The translations under genes and the position numbers were made by a program. From the IMG/VR virus record IMGVR_UViG_3300035670_000483, positions 1 to 42,039 of that record: a stretch of DNA of 42,039 nucleotides; one strand, written 5' to 3'. The notes beneath the pieces are model-generated. The model was not told where the DNA came from. It did no database searches and was given only the letters and a program-made list of their open reading frames with translations. This stretch comes from a virus. Of this stretch, positions 1-8,740 are shown piece after piece. Within the stretch, counting starts at the first letter, position 1. The number at the start of each line of letters is the position of its first letter.

Positions 1-205
1 GGAATCAGGCCAGCTAAGAAGGCTATCGCCAAACTCTCTGTATCGTTCCCTGTGAGGTTCACAGTCTCAGCCTGTACATTCCCCGTAGTGAAGGACTGGC
101 GTTGCTGTACGGTCTTTTTAGAGGCCTTGGTGACAGTGTTTACTACACCGGCCTGGTCTACGTCTACATTAGGAGAAACCTCAGAAGACTCCTCCTGTGC
201 GACAG
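1..205. repeat. left copy of 205-bp end overlap
   Basis: These bases recur at 41835-42039 in the same orientation. The only difference I see is position 78 (A) against 41912 (G), which is silent in the gene crossing the junction (Asn codon AAT or AAC on the minus strand). Joining the ends restores one uninterrupted reading frame, so this is best read as the overlap of a circularly assembled genome and not as the packaged terminal repeat. Confidence 0.93.
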
Positions 206-368
206 CAAGGCCAATGCCTTGCTTGGTGGTGGTTTTACCTACCTGTGCAGTAATCCCCGGCTCAGCACCGACAGCAGCCTTAGCCACATCCCCAGCGATA
301 GACACAGGGGACAGGCTTGAGCAGCCCGTTAGTGCTAGGGCTAGGGTAAGTGCAGCTAATGCTTTCAT
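1..368 (-). CDS. spanin-like lipoprotein, N-terminal part (cut by window start)
   Basis: The start codon at 368 overlaps the terminase stop as ATGA. The protein opens with a short signal peptide and a lipobox, MKALAALTLALALTGC, so Cys16 would be lipidated and the protein anchored in the outer membrane. A periplasmic stretch rich in Thr, Val and Gln follows. The frame continues without a stop across the window end into 41834-41711, where a hydrophobic segment and a short tail complete a 163-residue protein. An N-terminal lipid anchor plus a C-terminal membrane helix is the layout of one-piece (u-) spanins, which join inner and outer membranes in the last lysis step. That function is inferred from architecture and from its place beside holin-like and lysozyme genes; I do not recognise the sequence itself. 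Confidence 0.75.
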   Translation of the reverse strand, partial: MKALAALTLALALTGCSSLSPVSIAGDVAKAAVGAEPGITAQVGKTTTKQGIGLAVAQEESSEVSPNVDVDQAGVVNTVTKASKKTVQQRQSFTTGNVQAETVNLTGNDTESLAIAFLAGLI

Positions 369-2113
369 CGTGTTCTACGTCTCCCATTAGAGCGTGACTT
401 GGAGCATCCCCCCGGGATACCCATAGGGTTCTGCATGAACTGTTTCCAGTCATCTAGCTTACGCTTCTCAGCGTTGGCTTCCTCGTCCACTTCCAATGCA
501 GCGGTGAACATTGCCACCATGCCAGCCAGTGCTTCCACACGGTCATCGTGAGCCAGTGAGCCACGGTCTGGAGTAACATTGGACAACTGATAGAATAGAC
601 TGAACTCTGGCCCATTATTCTTGAGCTTACGGCAAGCCTTCATGTCCTGTTCAATCACTTCTTGGTGTATAACCAAGCGATGTCTCTTCATGACGTGATT
701 GAGGCGGCCTATGATGCGCAGCTCCTTTTGCCCTGTACTGTACTTACCTTCCACGGCTATGCCTAACTTCTGGCGGTTAATCTCAGCACGGAACAGGGCT
801 GGTACAGTACCGTGCCCCATGTTGTCCTCTATCTCTAGGTAAGTGCAGCCTAGCTCTGCCAACTGGGACACGCACTCCCGTATGTTGTCCTCAGTCTGGC
901 CTCCATGATAGATAATCTGGGCAAGGTCGTGGATGTACGGGCCAACAGCCGTGCCTACATGGCACACCGATTCATCAGAGCCACCCCCTGCCGGGTCTAG
1001 GTAAGCCTTAACCTCTCCCTTGATAACCCAGTCATCAGAGACCGAGGCTGGGCTATACATATAGCAGGGGTGTACTGGAAAGTCAGGGGGTAACTCCACT
1101 CGGAACTTAGGCAAGGAAGACCAGTGCATAATCTCAGGAATGGAGTCAGAGCCCCCTGCCCACACTATCAAGTCTTGCAACTTTAACTGCTGCCGCATAG
1201 CATCGGACAGGGTAGTGTCCAGCATGAACTGTAGCTGGAAGCCATGCTCTTGGTAGTCCAAGAACTTCTTGATTAAGTCCTCTTCGGAGTACCGGCCCAA
1301 GTCTACTGAGCGGCCCTTAGTCCCGTCTAGCCCGTACCCTGTGCGCAGTGTAGGGTTATCCAGCATCTGCCTCTTAATGATAGGTGCGAGTAACCCACCG
1401 TACCGTTCTTCCTCATCAGGAGAAGGGAAGCGCCCCGGCCAGATACGGACTGTGTAGCCACGGCTAGGTAGGGTGTTGTAAATACTGTCCTTGGTCTGTG
1501 GCGTCCCCAGGTAGATAATCTTACCGTGGGTACAGATAGCCGAGAACTCCTTGGTCAGGGTAAGCAGCATAGCCCGGTTAGTTGCAGACATACCGTTGCG
1601 GGTAGTCTCAATATCATCTGCCAATAGAATATCTGCACGATTACCTTGGAGCTGGCCTGTGATACCTATGGACTTCACAGAGGGTTGCTTGTCCACACCA
1701 CGCAGGGTGTAATGGACGTCGAACCCCTCGGACATACTAGCCCGGTCTCCAGCAGCCTTGTCAGGGCGGAGATAATCAAGCCTATCCCAGTTAAGAATAG
1801 ATTTGACCATTGCATAGCTCATTGTATTAGCGAAGTCCTCACCTGCCGATACAATGAGTACCCGTGTCTTAGGGTCTAGTACAAGTGCCCACAGGGCGCG
1901 GGCCAAGGCTATAGTAGACTTAGCCTCACCCCGTTGGGCCATTACACATATATTATCCAACTCATCGCTGGACAGAAACCTGCCTATATCAGCTTGGATT
2001 TCAGTTAGGGAGAAGCCTAGCCACTCAAAGTAATCCCGCAGGAACAACTCAAAGTTCCCCTCGTAATGCTGGCGCATGATAAGGGCTTTACCAAAGCGGG
2101 TCTTTAAGTCCAT
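365..2113 (-). CDS. terL: terminase large subunit (DNA packaging ATPase/nuclease)
   Basis: This 582-residue protein is the motor that cuts concatemers and pumps DNA into the prohead through the portal. A Walker-A-like loop of the T7 gp19 type lies near residues 59-67 (AQRGEAKST), a Walker B strand near 160 (ADILLADDIE), and the nuclease half begins around residue 370 with LDPAGGGSDES, carrying acidic metal-binding residues. Length fits the T7-like family. It follows the small subunit after a 9-base gap with a good ribosome site, and its stop overlaps the start of the lipoprotein gene. The C-terminus is basic (SRSNGRRRTR). Confidence 0.95.
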   Translation of the reverse strand: MDLKTRFGKALIMRQHYEGNFELFLRDYFEWLGFSLTEIQADIGRFLSSDELDNICVMAQRGEAKSTIALARALWALVLDPKTRVLIVSAGEDFANTMSYAMVKSILNWDRLDYLRPDKAAGDRASMSEGFDVHYTLRGVDKQPSVKSIGITGQLQGNRADILLADDIETTRNGMSATNRAMLLTLTKEFSAICTHGKIIYLGTPQTKDSIYNTLPSRGYTVRIWPGRFPSPDEEERYGGLLAPIIKRQMLDNPTLRTGYGLDGTKGRSVDLGRYSEEDLIKKFLDYQEHGFQLQFMLDTTLSDAMRQQLKLQDLIVWAGGSDSIPEIMHWSSLPKFRVELPPDFPVHPCYMYSPASVSDDWVIKGEVKAYLDPAGGGSDESVCHVGTAVGPYIHDLAQIIYHGGQTEDNIRECVSQLAELGCTYLEIEDNMGHGTVPALFRAEINRQKLGIAVEGKYSTGQKELRIIGRLNHVMKRHRLVIHQEVIEQDMKACRKLKNNGPEFSLFYQLSNVTPDRGSLAHDDRVEALAGMVAMFTAALEVDEEANAEKRKLDDWKQFMQNPMGIPGGCSKSRSNGRRRTR

Positions 2114-2122
2114 ACGTTCTCC

Positions 2123-2398
2123 TTAGTTCAGTAATCCTTTGCTAATATCGTCCAGTTCCTCTTGGGCCTTGGACATGAGGGCGGCACGGGCACTAGCCTT
2201 ACCCCCCTCCAGTTCCGTCCGCAGCCGGGCCAGCTCGTCCATATCCTCGCGTTCAGCAGTAACGTTGTTGTCCTTTAAGAACTTGGCGATAACCGCAGCG
2301 AATGGGGCAGATACAGGCAAGGCAGCGGCCTTACAACGTATCAACTCATCCTCCATGACCTGTGCCAGAAGCTCATGTAGGCCTGCTAGATTAGCCAT
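2123..2398 (-). CDS. terS: terminase small subunit
   Basis: This 91-residue, mostly helical and charged protein lies directly upstream of terL, where T7-like phages encode the DNA-recognition subunit (T7 gp18 position). It has a predicted coiled region around DMDELARLRTELEGGK. The sequence is weakly conserved in this family, so the call rests on size, composition and position. A GGGAGGGG sequence just upstream serves as ribosome site. It is preceded on the minus strand by a GCCCC/GGGGC hairpin at 2419-2433. Confidence 0.75.
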   Translation of the reverse strand: MANLAGLHELLAQVMEDELIRCKAAALPVSAPFAAVIAKFLKDNNVTAEREDMDELARLRTELEGGKASARAALMSKAQEELDDISKGLLN

Positions 2399-2418
2399 AA
2401 AGGCCCCTCCCTGTTATA

Positions 2419-2433
2419 GCCCCGTGATGGGGC
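2419..2433 (-). terminator. hairpin between tailspike and terminase genes
   Basis: A GC-rich 5-bp stem (GCCCC, loop ATCAC, GGGGC) lies just upstream of the small terminase gene. It lacks a U run on the minus strand, so it may be an RNA-processing or attenuation hairpin and not a full terminator. Confidence 0.4.
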
Positions 2434-2670
2434 CTTGTTATTATAGCGGGCTGCTCGACGTCTATGACGCAACCCTCGGACTGCCAAATCCCGCCAAGTG
2501 ACCTGATGACAGCTCCAGTTACGCTGATGTCAATTGGCGGCAATCCTGATAGAGCTCCGGCAGTGATGAAGCACAACGCCGACGCGCTGCTAAGTGACCG
2601 TGACAAGCTAATCCGTTGGCAGAAGTGGTACGAAAAGCCCCTCAATCGAGGGGCTTTGTTTTTATGCTGA
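2434..2670 (+). pseudogene. plus-strand o-spanin (Rz1-like) remnant
   Basis: One of very few plausible plus-strand coding stretches. From 2434 the frame reads LVIIAGCS, a lipobox, then a Pro-rich segment (CQIPPSDLMTAPV) and a C-terminus NADALLSDRDKLIRWQKWYE, the style of LysC/Rz1 outer-membrane spanins. A stop codon at 2425-2427 lies just before the lipobox and there is no start codon for a signal peptide. An internal ATG at 2464 has no ribosome site. The frame runs on through a terminator hairpin at 2634-2657. I infer a fragment of a foreign lysis cassette brought in with the tailspike module. The phage already has its own lipoprotein, so this piece is probably not needed. Confidence 0.45.
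2634..2657. terminator. bidirectional rho-independent terminator
   Basis: A perfect 10-bp stem (AAAGCCCCTC, loop AATC, GAGGGGCTTT) is followed on the plus strand by GTTTTT and on the minus strand by TCG after three T. It ends minus-strand transcription of the tailspike gene at least in part, and would be a strong terminator for the plus-strand spanin remnant. Confidence 0.8.
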
Positions 2671-4872
2671 AAAAATTGGTTTAAAGCGTAACGCCTCATC
2701 CTGTGGTGTGACGACTCGTATATCAAATGCGCAGCTTTCACCATCAAAACCACTGGGCGCAGTGTTCGCGCTGACTGTTGCGATACCAACGCCAGCATTT
2801 ACCGTCACCTGTGGCGGATTAGTTCCAGCCTCCCACAGTTTTGTCAGTGCCAAGACAGCAGTGGCAAGACCAGAGACTCCTCGCAGAACAACCCGATAAG
2901 CCGCTGCACCATTGTCCCCTGTTTGTGTCAGGGTAATGTCTATAACATCATGCACAAAACCACCAGTATAGCTAACCTCTAGCAGTCTAATCCCGGCCTT
3001 AGTCAGAGGTCTTACGATGTGGTATGGCCATACAGCGTCTGAAGCCTCCATGGCAGATGGCAGCTTAGATAGCGGGTGTATCCGCATATTTACGTTGTTG
3101 GCATAATGCGAATACCCGGAAGGCGTTGCATCGAAATAGACTTTACCGCTGGTGCCGCCAAAGCATACGTTGCTGGCATAAATCGGCTTCGTGCTGCCCA
3201 TGTCTCTAATGACGGGCTGGTTGCCAGATATAAGCGCATCGTCAGGACTAAAAACGTTCGCTACGCCAGCGGTGCGAGTTGAGCCTTTATGCACCCACAC
3301 CCCGGCATTATAACCAGCCCCTGATGGCGTATCCCGTGGGCATAGTAGGTTTCCAACCACTGCCGCATCAGCGCCTTGTGCATCTGATGGGTGCAATTGA
3401 TCGCCTATCGTGATTTCGCCCTGCTCATCGTCAGGATACAGACAGTTGTTGTGTGACAACACACCACTGATTAGTACTCGGTTATATTGCTCACCTGTGT
3501 TCGGTGATTTAAGAACCCATGCTCCGTGCTTTTTACATCCATTAAACGAACTTGCTCCAACCACGGCATCTGAACCCCCAGCGATGTCAATACCACCGCC
3601 ACCAGTTGAACCACTACCAACAACCGCTGCGGTAACTACTCCATGATTACTGTTGCTGTAATAATGACTGTCAGTCGTGTTTGCGCTAGCCATGCCAGCC
3701 ATAACAACAGAGTCCGTGTTTGTAGTGCCTATTCCGTTGTGATAGTCAGCAGAATTACCTAGCATCAGCATTAAGCTGCCGTTTCCGCCCTCGATGGCAT
3801 GACCGCCAGCTCCTGTTGAGTGGTTCCCAATGGCCTTCTGCCCCTTCTTTCCACCGTACATAATCACGGGGAAAAAATGAACATTTGCACCAGTTGGCTG
3901 ATATGGTAGGAGTGTTGCCTGCCCATTGCCGTCAAACGACGTATTGATTACGCAACCGCCATCTGCATTCATCTGCATAAAGCTGTATGAATCAACAGAG
4001 CCGGAAGTCCCGCTGGCGTAAGATCCCGGCTTAACTTTAAACACTCCAGGGCCTGAAATTATCGCCGCGTCCTTAGTAATAGCTCCGCTTGTACCAGTGG
4101 GTTGTGCCAGCAGTTCCATATCAAAAAGACCAAACGAGGCGTTGCTCGCAATAGTCGCCTGCAAGGCTGCGGTATCGTCTGCAACTCCATCTCCAACCCC
4201 GCCAGCATCCCTAACACTAACCATATCACGCAAGGAAAACTTGTCGTTGCGAATGCGCAATGCTCCGGCAAGAAGATCATCCCGCAACACAACATCCGTG
4301 CGATCAATCCACCCACCAGCGCCAAGCGGCGTAGGCGTTGAGCCCGCAGGAACAGTTTTAGGGAAAGAGCCAGTCCAGCCATAGCGATGCCCGTCTGAAT
4401 GAAGCAGCGTTTGTTGTACTGTCTGTAATGAGGCATACCCAGCAGCGAATGTGCCTACCTGGATATAGTCAGTAGAGCTAGCTAGAAGCTGGGCTAAGGC
4501 TGCCTCAGCATCCTCAGATGCTTGCAGCACAGACTCCTCTAACTCCTTAACTCCAACCACATTATCCTGTAACTCCTCTACCCGGTAACTTTCCTGGGTA
4601 AAATTAGTGTCCACATTACGGGCAGTAAAGGCTGCCCCTGTGGCGAACTTATGGAGGGGCTCTACTTGGGTTACACGGGACAGCTTAATTACTACCCCAT
4701 CAGCCGGAGCCACTGCGAAAGTCACAGTGGCATTAGTCCGGTTGTAGGTAAAGCCAACAGTCACAACCTCCCCATCAAGGGTGACCTCTAAAGCAGAGTA
4801 TGAGGGCATTGGCTGGTTAACTGCGAACACAGTCTGGGCACCATTGCCCACGTACTTGCTAAAAGAACTCAT
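2662..4872 (-). CDS. tailspike / tail fiber with pectate-lyase-type beta-helix
   Basis: This 736-residue receptor-binding protein has two unlike parts. Residues 1 to about 140 match the T7 gp17-type particle-binding region (starting MSSFSKYVGNGAQTVFAVNQ), followed by a short coiled stretch. Around residues 140-230 is the linker common in enterobacterial tailspikes (SDGHRYGWTGSFPKTVPAGS, then GAGGWIDRTD), then DAGGVGDGVADDTAALQAT, the entry to a right-handed beta-helix that binds or cleaves surface polysaccharide. The remainder is Gly/Asn-rich beta-helix and a C-terminal domain. Catalytic residues cannot be assigned by eye. The distal part looks more AT-rich than its neighbours and abuts the foreign spanin remnant, so it was probably acquired as a host-range module. 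Confidence 0.85.
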   Translation of the reverse strand: MSSFSKYVGNGAQTVFAVNQPMPSYSALEVTLDGEVVTVGFTYNRTNATVTFAVAPADGVVIKLSRVTQVEPLHKFATGAAFTARNVDTNFTQESYRVEELQDNVVGVKELEESVLQASEDAEAALAQLLASSTDYIQVGTFAAGYASLQTVQQTLLHSDGHRYGWTGSFPKTVPAGSTPTPLGAGGWIDRTDVVLRDDLLAGALRIRNDKFSLRDMVSVRDAGGVGDGVADDTAALQATIASNASFGLFDMELLAQPTGTSGAITKDAAIISGPGVFKVKPGSYASGTSGSVDSYSFMQMNADGGCVINTSFDGNGQATLLPYQPTGANVHFFPVIMYGGKKGQKAIGNHSTGAGGHAIEGGNGSLMLMLGNSADYHNGIGTTNTDSVVMAGMASANTTDSHYYSNSNHGVVTAAVVGSGSTGGGGIDIAGGSDAVVGASSFNGCKKHGAWVLKSPNTGEQYNRVLISGVLSHNNCLYPDDEQGEITIGDQLHPSDAQGADAAVVGNLLCPRDTPSGAGYNAGVWVHKGSTRTAGVANVFSPDDALISGNQPVIRDMGSTKPIYASNVCFGGTSGKVYFDATPSGYSHYANNVNMRIHPLSKLPSAMEASDAVWPYHIVRPLTKAGIRLLEVSYTGGFVHDVIDITLTQTGDNGAAAYRVVLRGVSGLATAVLALTKLWEAGTNPPQVTVNAGVGIATVSANTAPSGFDGESCAFDIRVVTPQDEALRFKPIFSA

Positions 4873-7800
4873 TTAGTCTTCCTCTTTAAGTGCATTCTGC
4901 AATGCCCGTGAGCCGGGGATTACAGATACAAACGGTAACATACTCATGGTTGTAGCAGCCAATCCTTTACCATCTAACTGAGCAGCTTGGTTAGCAGCCC
5001 TGTACATCTTGTCAGCATATAACAAACCAGGGGAGCCAAAGCCCCGCTGTGAGCCAGACAGGATACCCAACAACTCAGACCCTAAGCCCATCACCGGAAC
5101 ATACCCAAAAGCGCGTTTAACTACTTCCTTCTGGGATATGTTGGGGTCGTTGTTGATAGCCATGTTAGCGGCTACTGCCATACACGCCATAGGGTACTGA
5201 TACGCCAGCAGCATGGCTACTCCAGCAGCACCGTCATTCTTCATCGTGCTAAGCAGCACCTTATTCTGTGCAGCCAGTGTGAATGAGCGGAAGGTGAACA
5301 GGAACTTACCCAGTGAGCTGAACTGGGCAAAGGCTGGGATTTCACCAAGCTGCATCCGCAGTACAGAATCATCAGCCATGCGTAACAGAGCAGTATTCAT
5401 CTCCAACCATACATCCCTATCCCACTTGTCAGGAGCAGTGCCGAACTGGTCGAACTGCTGCTTGAACTTGGCTAGCTGTGCGCTTGATACACCGTACCGC
5501 TGCATAGACTTGATAGCCCCAGCATCTCCATCAGCAGCCTTGCGCACTATCTGGACAGACAGGGAGGCAATGGTCTTGGCTTGGTGGAAGTGCAGATACT
5601 TCTGGCCTGACAGGAACGGTGTAGCATCACGGGCCAGCTCTGCACGGTGAGCCCAAGGGGACTTTCCTACAGAGAAACCATCTTCGTATACATCCAAGAT
5701 TGGGCGCATACGAATGTCAGATGCAATCTGAGCGGTCAGTACCTCATCCATATCCAAGGCTAGCTGTCTTCCTTCCTTTGTGGCTGCCCGTAGTTCCTTC
5801 CACAATGTACGGGCCTCCGGCACAGACCGTAGCATAGCTGCCAGTGTAGTGCCTGCTCCATGCTGGGCCATAATCTTGAAATAATCCAAGGTCTGCCAGA
5901 ACGGGGAGGAGCCAAGGGCCACGGCCTGTGTCATAGCTGCCAATGTGCGGAGTGCCTCAGGTACGTTCTCACCTACAGGGTTGCCCAGCAGGTAATTCAC
6001 AGAACCATTAAACAACTGCTTAGCCTCTACCTTATCAGCCGGGTCAGCAATAGACTCAGAGATTTCCTTCCAAGCCTTGTCAATGTCAGTCTGGCGTTGC
6101 AGGCCAATCTTCCACAAGGCCATCCGGCCAGATATACGGCGGTTATAGCTCTCATACAGGGTAGCCAAGTCATGACTGAATAAGTCCCCAATAGTCTGTG
6201 TACCAGTTCCAAGGGGCATAGAGTAATCCAACTTGACCCGGTATTTCAGCATAGGGGGCTTACCTGCGTCATTAGACTCTGTGCCAAGCATGGCAATGGC
6301 CTTGTCAATATCCTCCTCAGGTAATCCAGACCGGGCCAGCATAGCCTTCAAGGTATCCCGCGAAGCGTTATCAACGTGAACATTAGGCTGCTCAGTCAGA
6401 TTCACTTTGGACTTGGCCCGTTCAATCATGGCATAGGCTACGGCCTTGACGGTATCCAAAGTCATGGTAGGGTTAGACTTCAACACTGAGGCGGCCAGTT
6501 GGTCACGTACAGCAGTCTTGCCCATTACCGCCTCAAGCTCTTGTAGCAGGCCAACTTGCATACGGCGAGGGACGTAGTTCTTGTTCTTCGCTGCAAAGCC
6601 TGCCTCGGCCATGCCGAAGTCCTCTAGGCGCTTGGCAACGTACTGGCCGTACTCGGCGTATCTGTCAGCCAGTGCAGCTACAGTATCATCAGGGGTTACT
6701 CGTGCAGCACCAGTAGCATTCCGGCCTTCCATCTCCCGCATGACCTTATTGTGTAAGGCAAGCTGGGCTTGGCGGTACCCTTTGTTATCCCTGAACCGGC
6801 GCAGCACAGACCAACCTTCACGTTGCAGTGCTTGCATGGTCAGTGCCTCAGCCTGTTCCAGCTTCACAGTATGGTCTGCGTACAGGGTACGATAGATGCT
6901 GGAGGCGTTAGAGCTGGTCTGCTCAATAGGGTCTGCCAGTAGCTTACTAGCCCACTCGCTGGCCTTATCTGACAGGCTGGACAGGGACTTATACAGACTC
7001 CACTCCAGCCGGTACCGGCCGGTGCTGGTCTTGGACACGGAATTAAGGCTGATGTTCAGTTCCCGCGAGATTGTGGAACGGGCAGCAGTACTCTCAACCC
7101 CTGCCTCCAGCAGACGGTCAGCGGTCATCAGCACGTCCTGCAAGGCAGTCCATGTGTTGACCGGCAGGCCCAGCAGCTCGGTTACCCGCTGCACAAACTC
7201 CTTCCAAGCAGACATACCGGAGGCAGTTTTAACTGTGCTCAAGTATTGCTGGAAGTTCGTGTTGGTCAGCCCCCAAGTCAGGAACTCGTCCAAGTTGTCA
7301 AAGGCATTGTGCTGGGTACTGAACATAGCTTTCTCACTGTCGGAGAAGGCTTGCTTGTCTACAGGGCTAGCAGCATCAAACTCTGCTTTACGGGCAGTGT
7401 ACTGGGCCTTGGCCTTATTAAACGCAGAGTTCAGGCGGGAGTACTCTACAGTCTTAGCAGCACGGGCAGCGTCCAAGGAGTGGATAGTAGCGGCATGGGT
7501 CATCTCATGCAGTGCCGTTGTGTACCCCAAGTCCTTTAACTCCACTTGGATAGTACGGCCTGCGTCTGACTCAGTAACCACTGTCCGGCCTAGGGCTTTA
7601 CCGTAAGGTGACTCTGCTACATTACCTACCCGTATACCCTGCTCAGAAAGGGCCTGTAATCGAGTTGCTACACGGTCTGCAACCACACGCATACCCTTAG
7701 TAGGGGCAAGGTCTACAAGCGCTCTAGCAGCGTCTGGGAGGGGTTTATTCAGCACGTGCTGTCTAATCACAGCGGTCTCATCAGCACTGGCTAGGAATCC

Positions 7801-8730
7801 CTTGTCACGGGCAGGGTACTGCACCAATCCGTCTGCATCACGGGTAAGAACAATCTCTAGCTGAGGTGGAGCAATCTCGTCTGCCCTCTTAACAATCTCA
7901 GCAGCATCTGCCTGTGCCTTCACAGCCTGCGTAGCGCCGTCCATAGCATCTTTGGCTTGGGTAGGTATAGTCTCGACTATCGGCTCCACAGGCTTGGCTG
8001 TAGGGGTCTCTATAGCCGCTTCTACAGTAGTCCCTTTAACTGGTGGCTTATACACAGCCATACTGGCCGCACCATTCACTAAAGTGTTGAGGACTATTTC
8101 CTCTGCGGATACAGGACGTACCTCAGTAGCGGCAGCAGCTACAGCCCCTGCCCCAGCAGCAGCCAGCACACCGGTAGCAATACGGCTAGCCTTGACGGCA
8201 TGACCTGCACCAAGGGATACAGCATCTGCCAATAGATACACAGGGTCTACAGCCTGTACCACAAAGTTTAGCACCGGGCTAGCGGAGGCCAAATCGTACT
8301 GCTCACGCTGGGCAAGCAGGGCTTTAGTTCTCTCAGAAAAGCCCTCTGGACTACGGGCTTTACTCAGGTAATTAATATCATCAGGGCTTACAGGGAACTG
8401 CAAAGCCTTAATGTCTTCCATTGAGTTGTACCCTGCCACAGGAATCTCGGCAGGGTCTAGCAGGTACTTACCAATCAGATAGGTATCGGTGCTTTTAACA
8501 GCAGCTCCAAGACGCTCCACATAAGTGGAGTTGTCCCGGACTTCCTTAGCGGCCAGCACTTCCTTGCGCTGGGTCTGCTTGGCCTCAACAATATCTGCCA
8601 AGGCCTTGGACTGGAACTGCTCTGGGGCCAGTTGGCTAGGAACATAACCAGGGGCACTGGCCTCAAGTGCGCTTAGCGTAGAGCTAGTGTCCAGCAATGA
8701 GGCGGAGCCCCCAATCATGTTATCTGCCAT
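4873..8730 (-). CDS. internal virion protein D-like (large ejected core protein) with HExxH motif
   Basis: At 1285 residues this is the largest gene, at the T7 gp16 position between the other internal virion proteins and the tailspike. Such proteins form the core stack and are ejected to make a channel across the envelope. Around residue 407 it reads LHEMTHAA, an HExxH zinc-peptidase signature, with DNLDEFLTWG about 75 residues later offering a candidate third ligand, as in gluzincins. Ala-rich segments near residues 180-200 (GVLAAAGAGAVAAAA) and 1165-1190 could meet membrane. The stop nearly overlaps the tailspike start (TAAATGAG). The core-protein role is well supported by position and size; peptidase activity is an inference. 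Confidence 0.85.
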   Translation of the reverse strand: MADNMIGGSASLLDTSSTLSALEASAPGYVPSQLAPEQFQSKALADIVEAKQTQRKEVLAAKEVRDNSTYVERLGAAVKSTDTYLIGKYLLDPAEIPVAGYNSMEDIKALQFPVSPDDINYLSKARSPEGFSERTKALLAQREQYDLASASPVLNFVVQAVDPVYLLADAVSLGAGHAVKASRIATGVLAAAGAGAVAAAATEVRPVSAEEIVLNTLVNGAASMAVYKPPVKGTTVEAAIETPTAKPVEPIVETIPTQAKDAMDGATQAVKAQADAAEIVKRADEIAPPQLEIVLTRDADGLVQYPARDKGFLASADETAVIRQHVLNKPLPDAARALVDLAPTKGMRVVADRVATRLQALSEQGIRVGNVAESPYGKALGRTVVTESDAGRTIQVELKDLGYTTALHEMTHAATIHSLDAARAAKTVEYSRLNSAFNKAKAQYTARKAEFDAASPVDKQAFSDSEKAMFSTQHNAFDNLDEFLTWGLTNTNFQQYLSTVKTASGMSAWKEFVQRVTELLGLPVNTWTALQDVLMTADRLLEAGVESTAARSTISRELNISLNSVSKTSTGRYRLEWSLYKSLSSLSDKASEWASKLLADPIEQTSSNASSIYRTLYADHTVKLEQAEALTMQALQREGWSVLRRFRDNKGYRQAQLALHNKVMREMEGRNATGAARVTPDDTVAALADRYAEYGQYVAKRLEDFGMAEAGFAAKNKNYVPRRMQVGLLQELEAVMGKTAVRDQLAASVLKSNPTMTLDTVKAVAYAMIERAKSKVNLTEQPNVHVDNASRDTLKAMLARSGLPEEDIDKAIAMLGTESNDAGKPPMLKYRVKLDYSMPLGTGTQTIGDLFSHDLATLYESYNRRISGRMALWKIGLQRQTDIDKAWKEISESIADPADKVEAKQLFNGSVNYLLGNPVGENVPEALRTLAAMTQAVALGSSPFWQTLDYFKIMAQHGAGTTLAAMLRSVPEARTLWKELRAATKEGRQLALDMDEVLTAQIASDIRMRPILDVYEDGFSVGKSPWAHRAELARDATPFLSGQKYLHFHQAKTIASLSVQIVRKAADGDAGAIKSMQRYGVSSAQLAKFKQQFDQFGTAPDKWDRDVWLEMNTALLRMADDSVLRMQLGEIPAFAQFSSLGKFLFTFRSFTLAAQNKVLLSTMKNDGAAGVAMLLAYQYPMACMAVAANMAINNDPNISQKEVVKRAFGYVPVMGLGSELLGILSGSQRGFGSPGLLYADKMYRAANQAAQLDGKGLAATTMSMLPFVSVIPGSRALQNALKEED

Positions 8731-8740
8731 TCATGGCCTC

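Noticed and set aside
2391-2798. 135-residue minus-strand open frame across the tailspike end and terminase start
   Set aside because: It overlaps both real genes, has no ribosome site and its residues are Arg/Ser/His-rich shadow composition; the plus-strand reading of 2434-2670 is more meaningful.
6896-7606. 236-residue plus-strand frame opposite the internal virion protein
   Set aside because: Shadow of the long minus-strand gene; no motif, no promoter.
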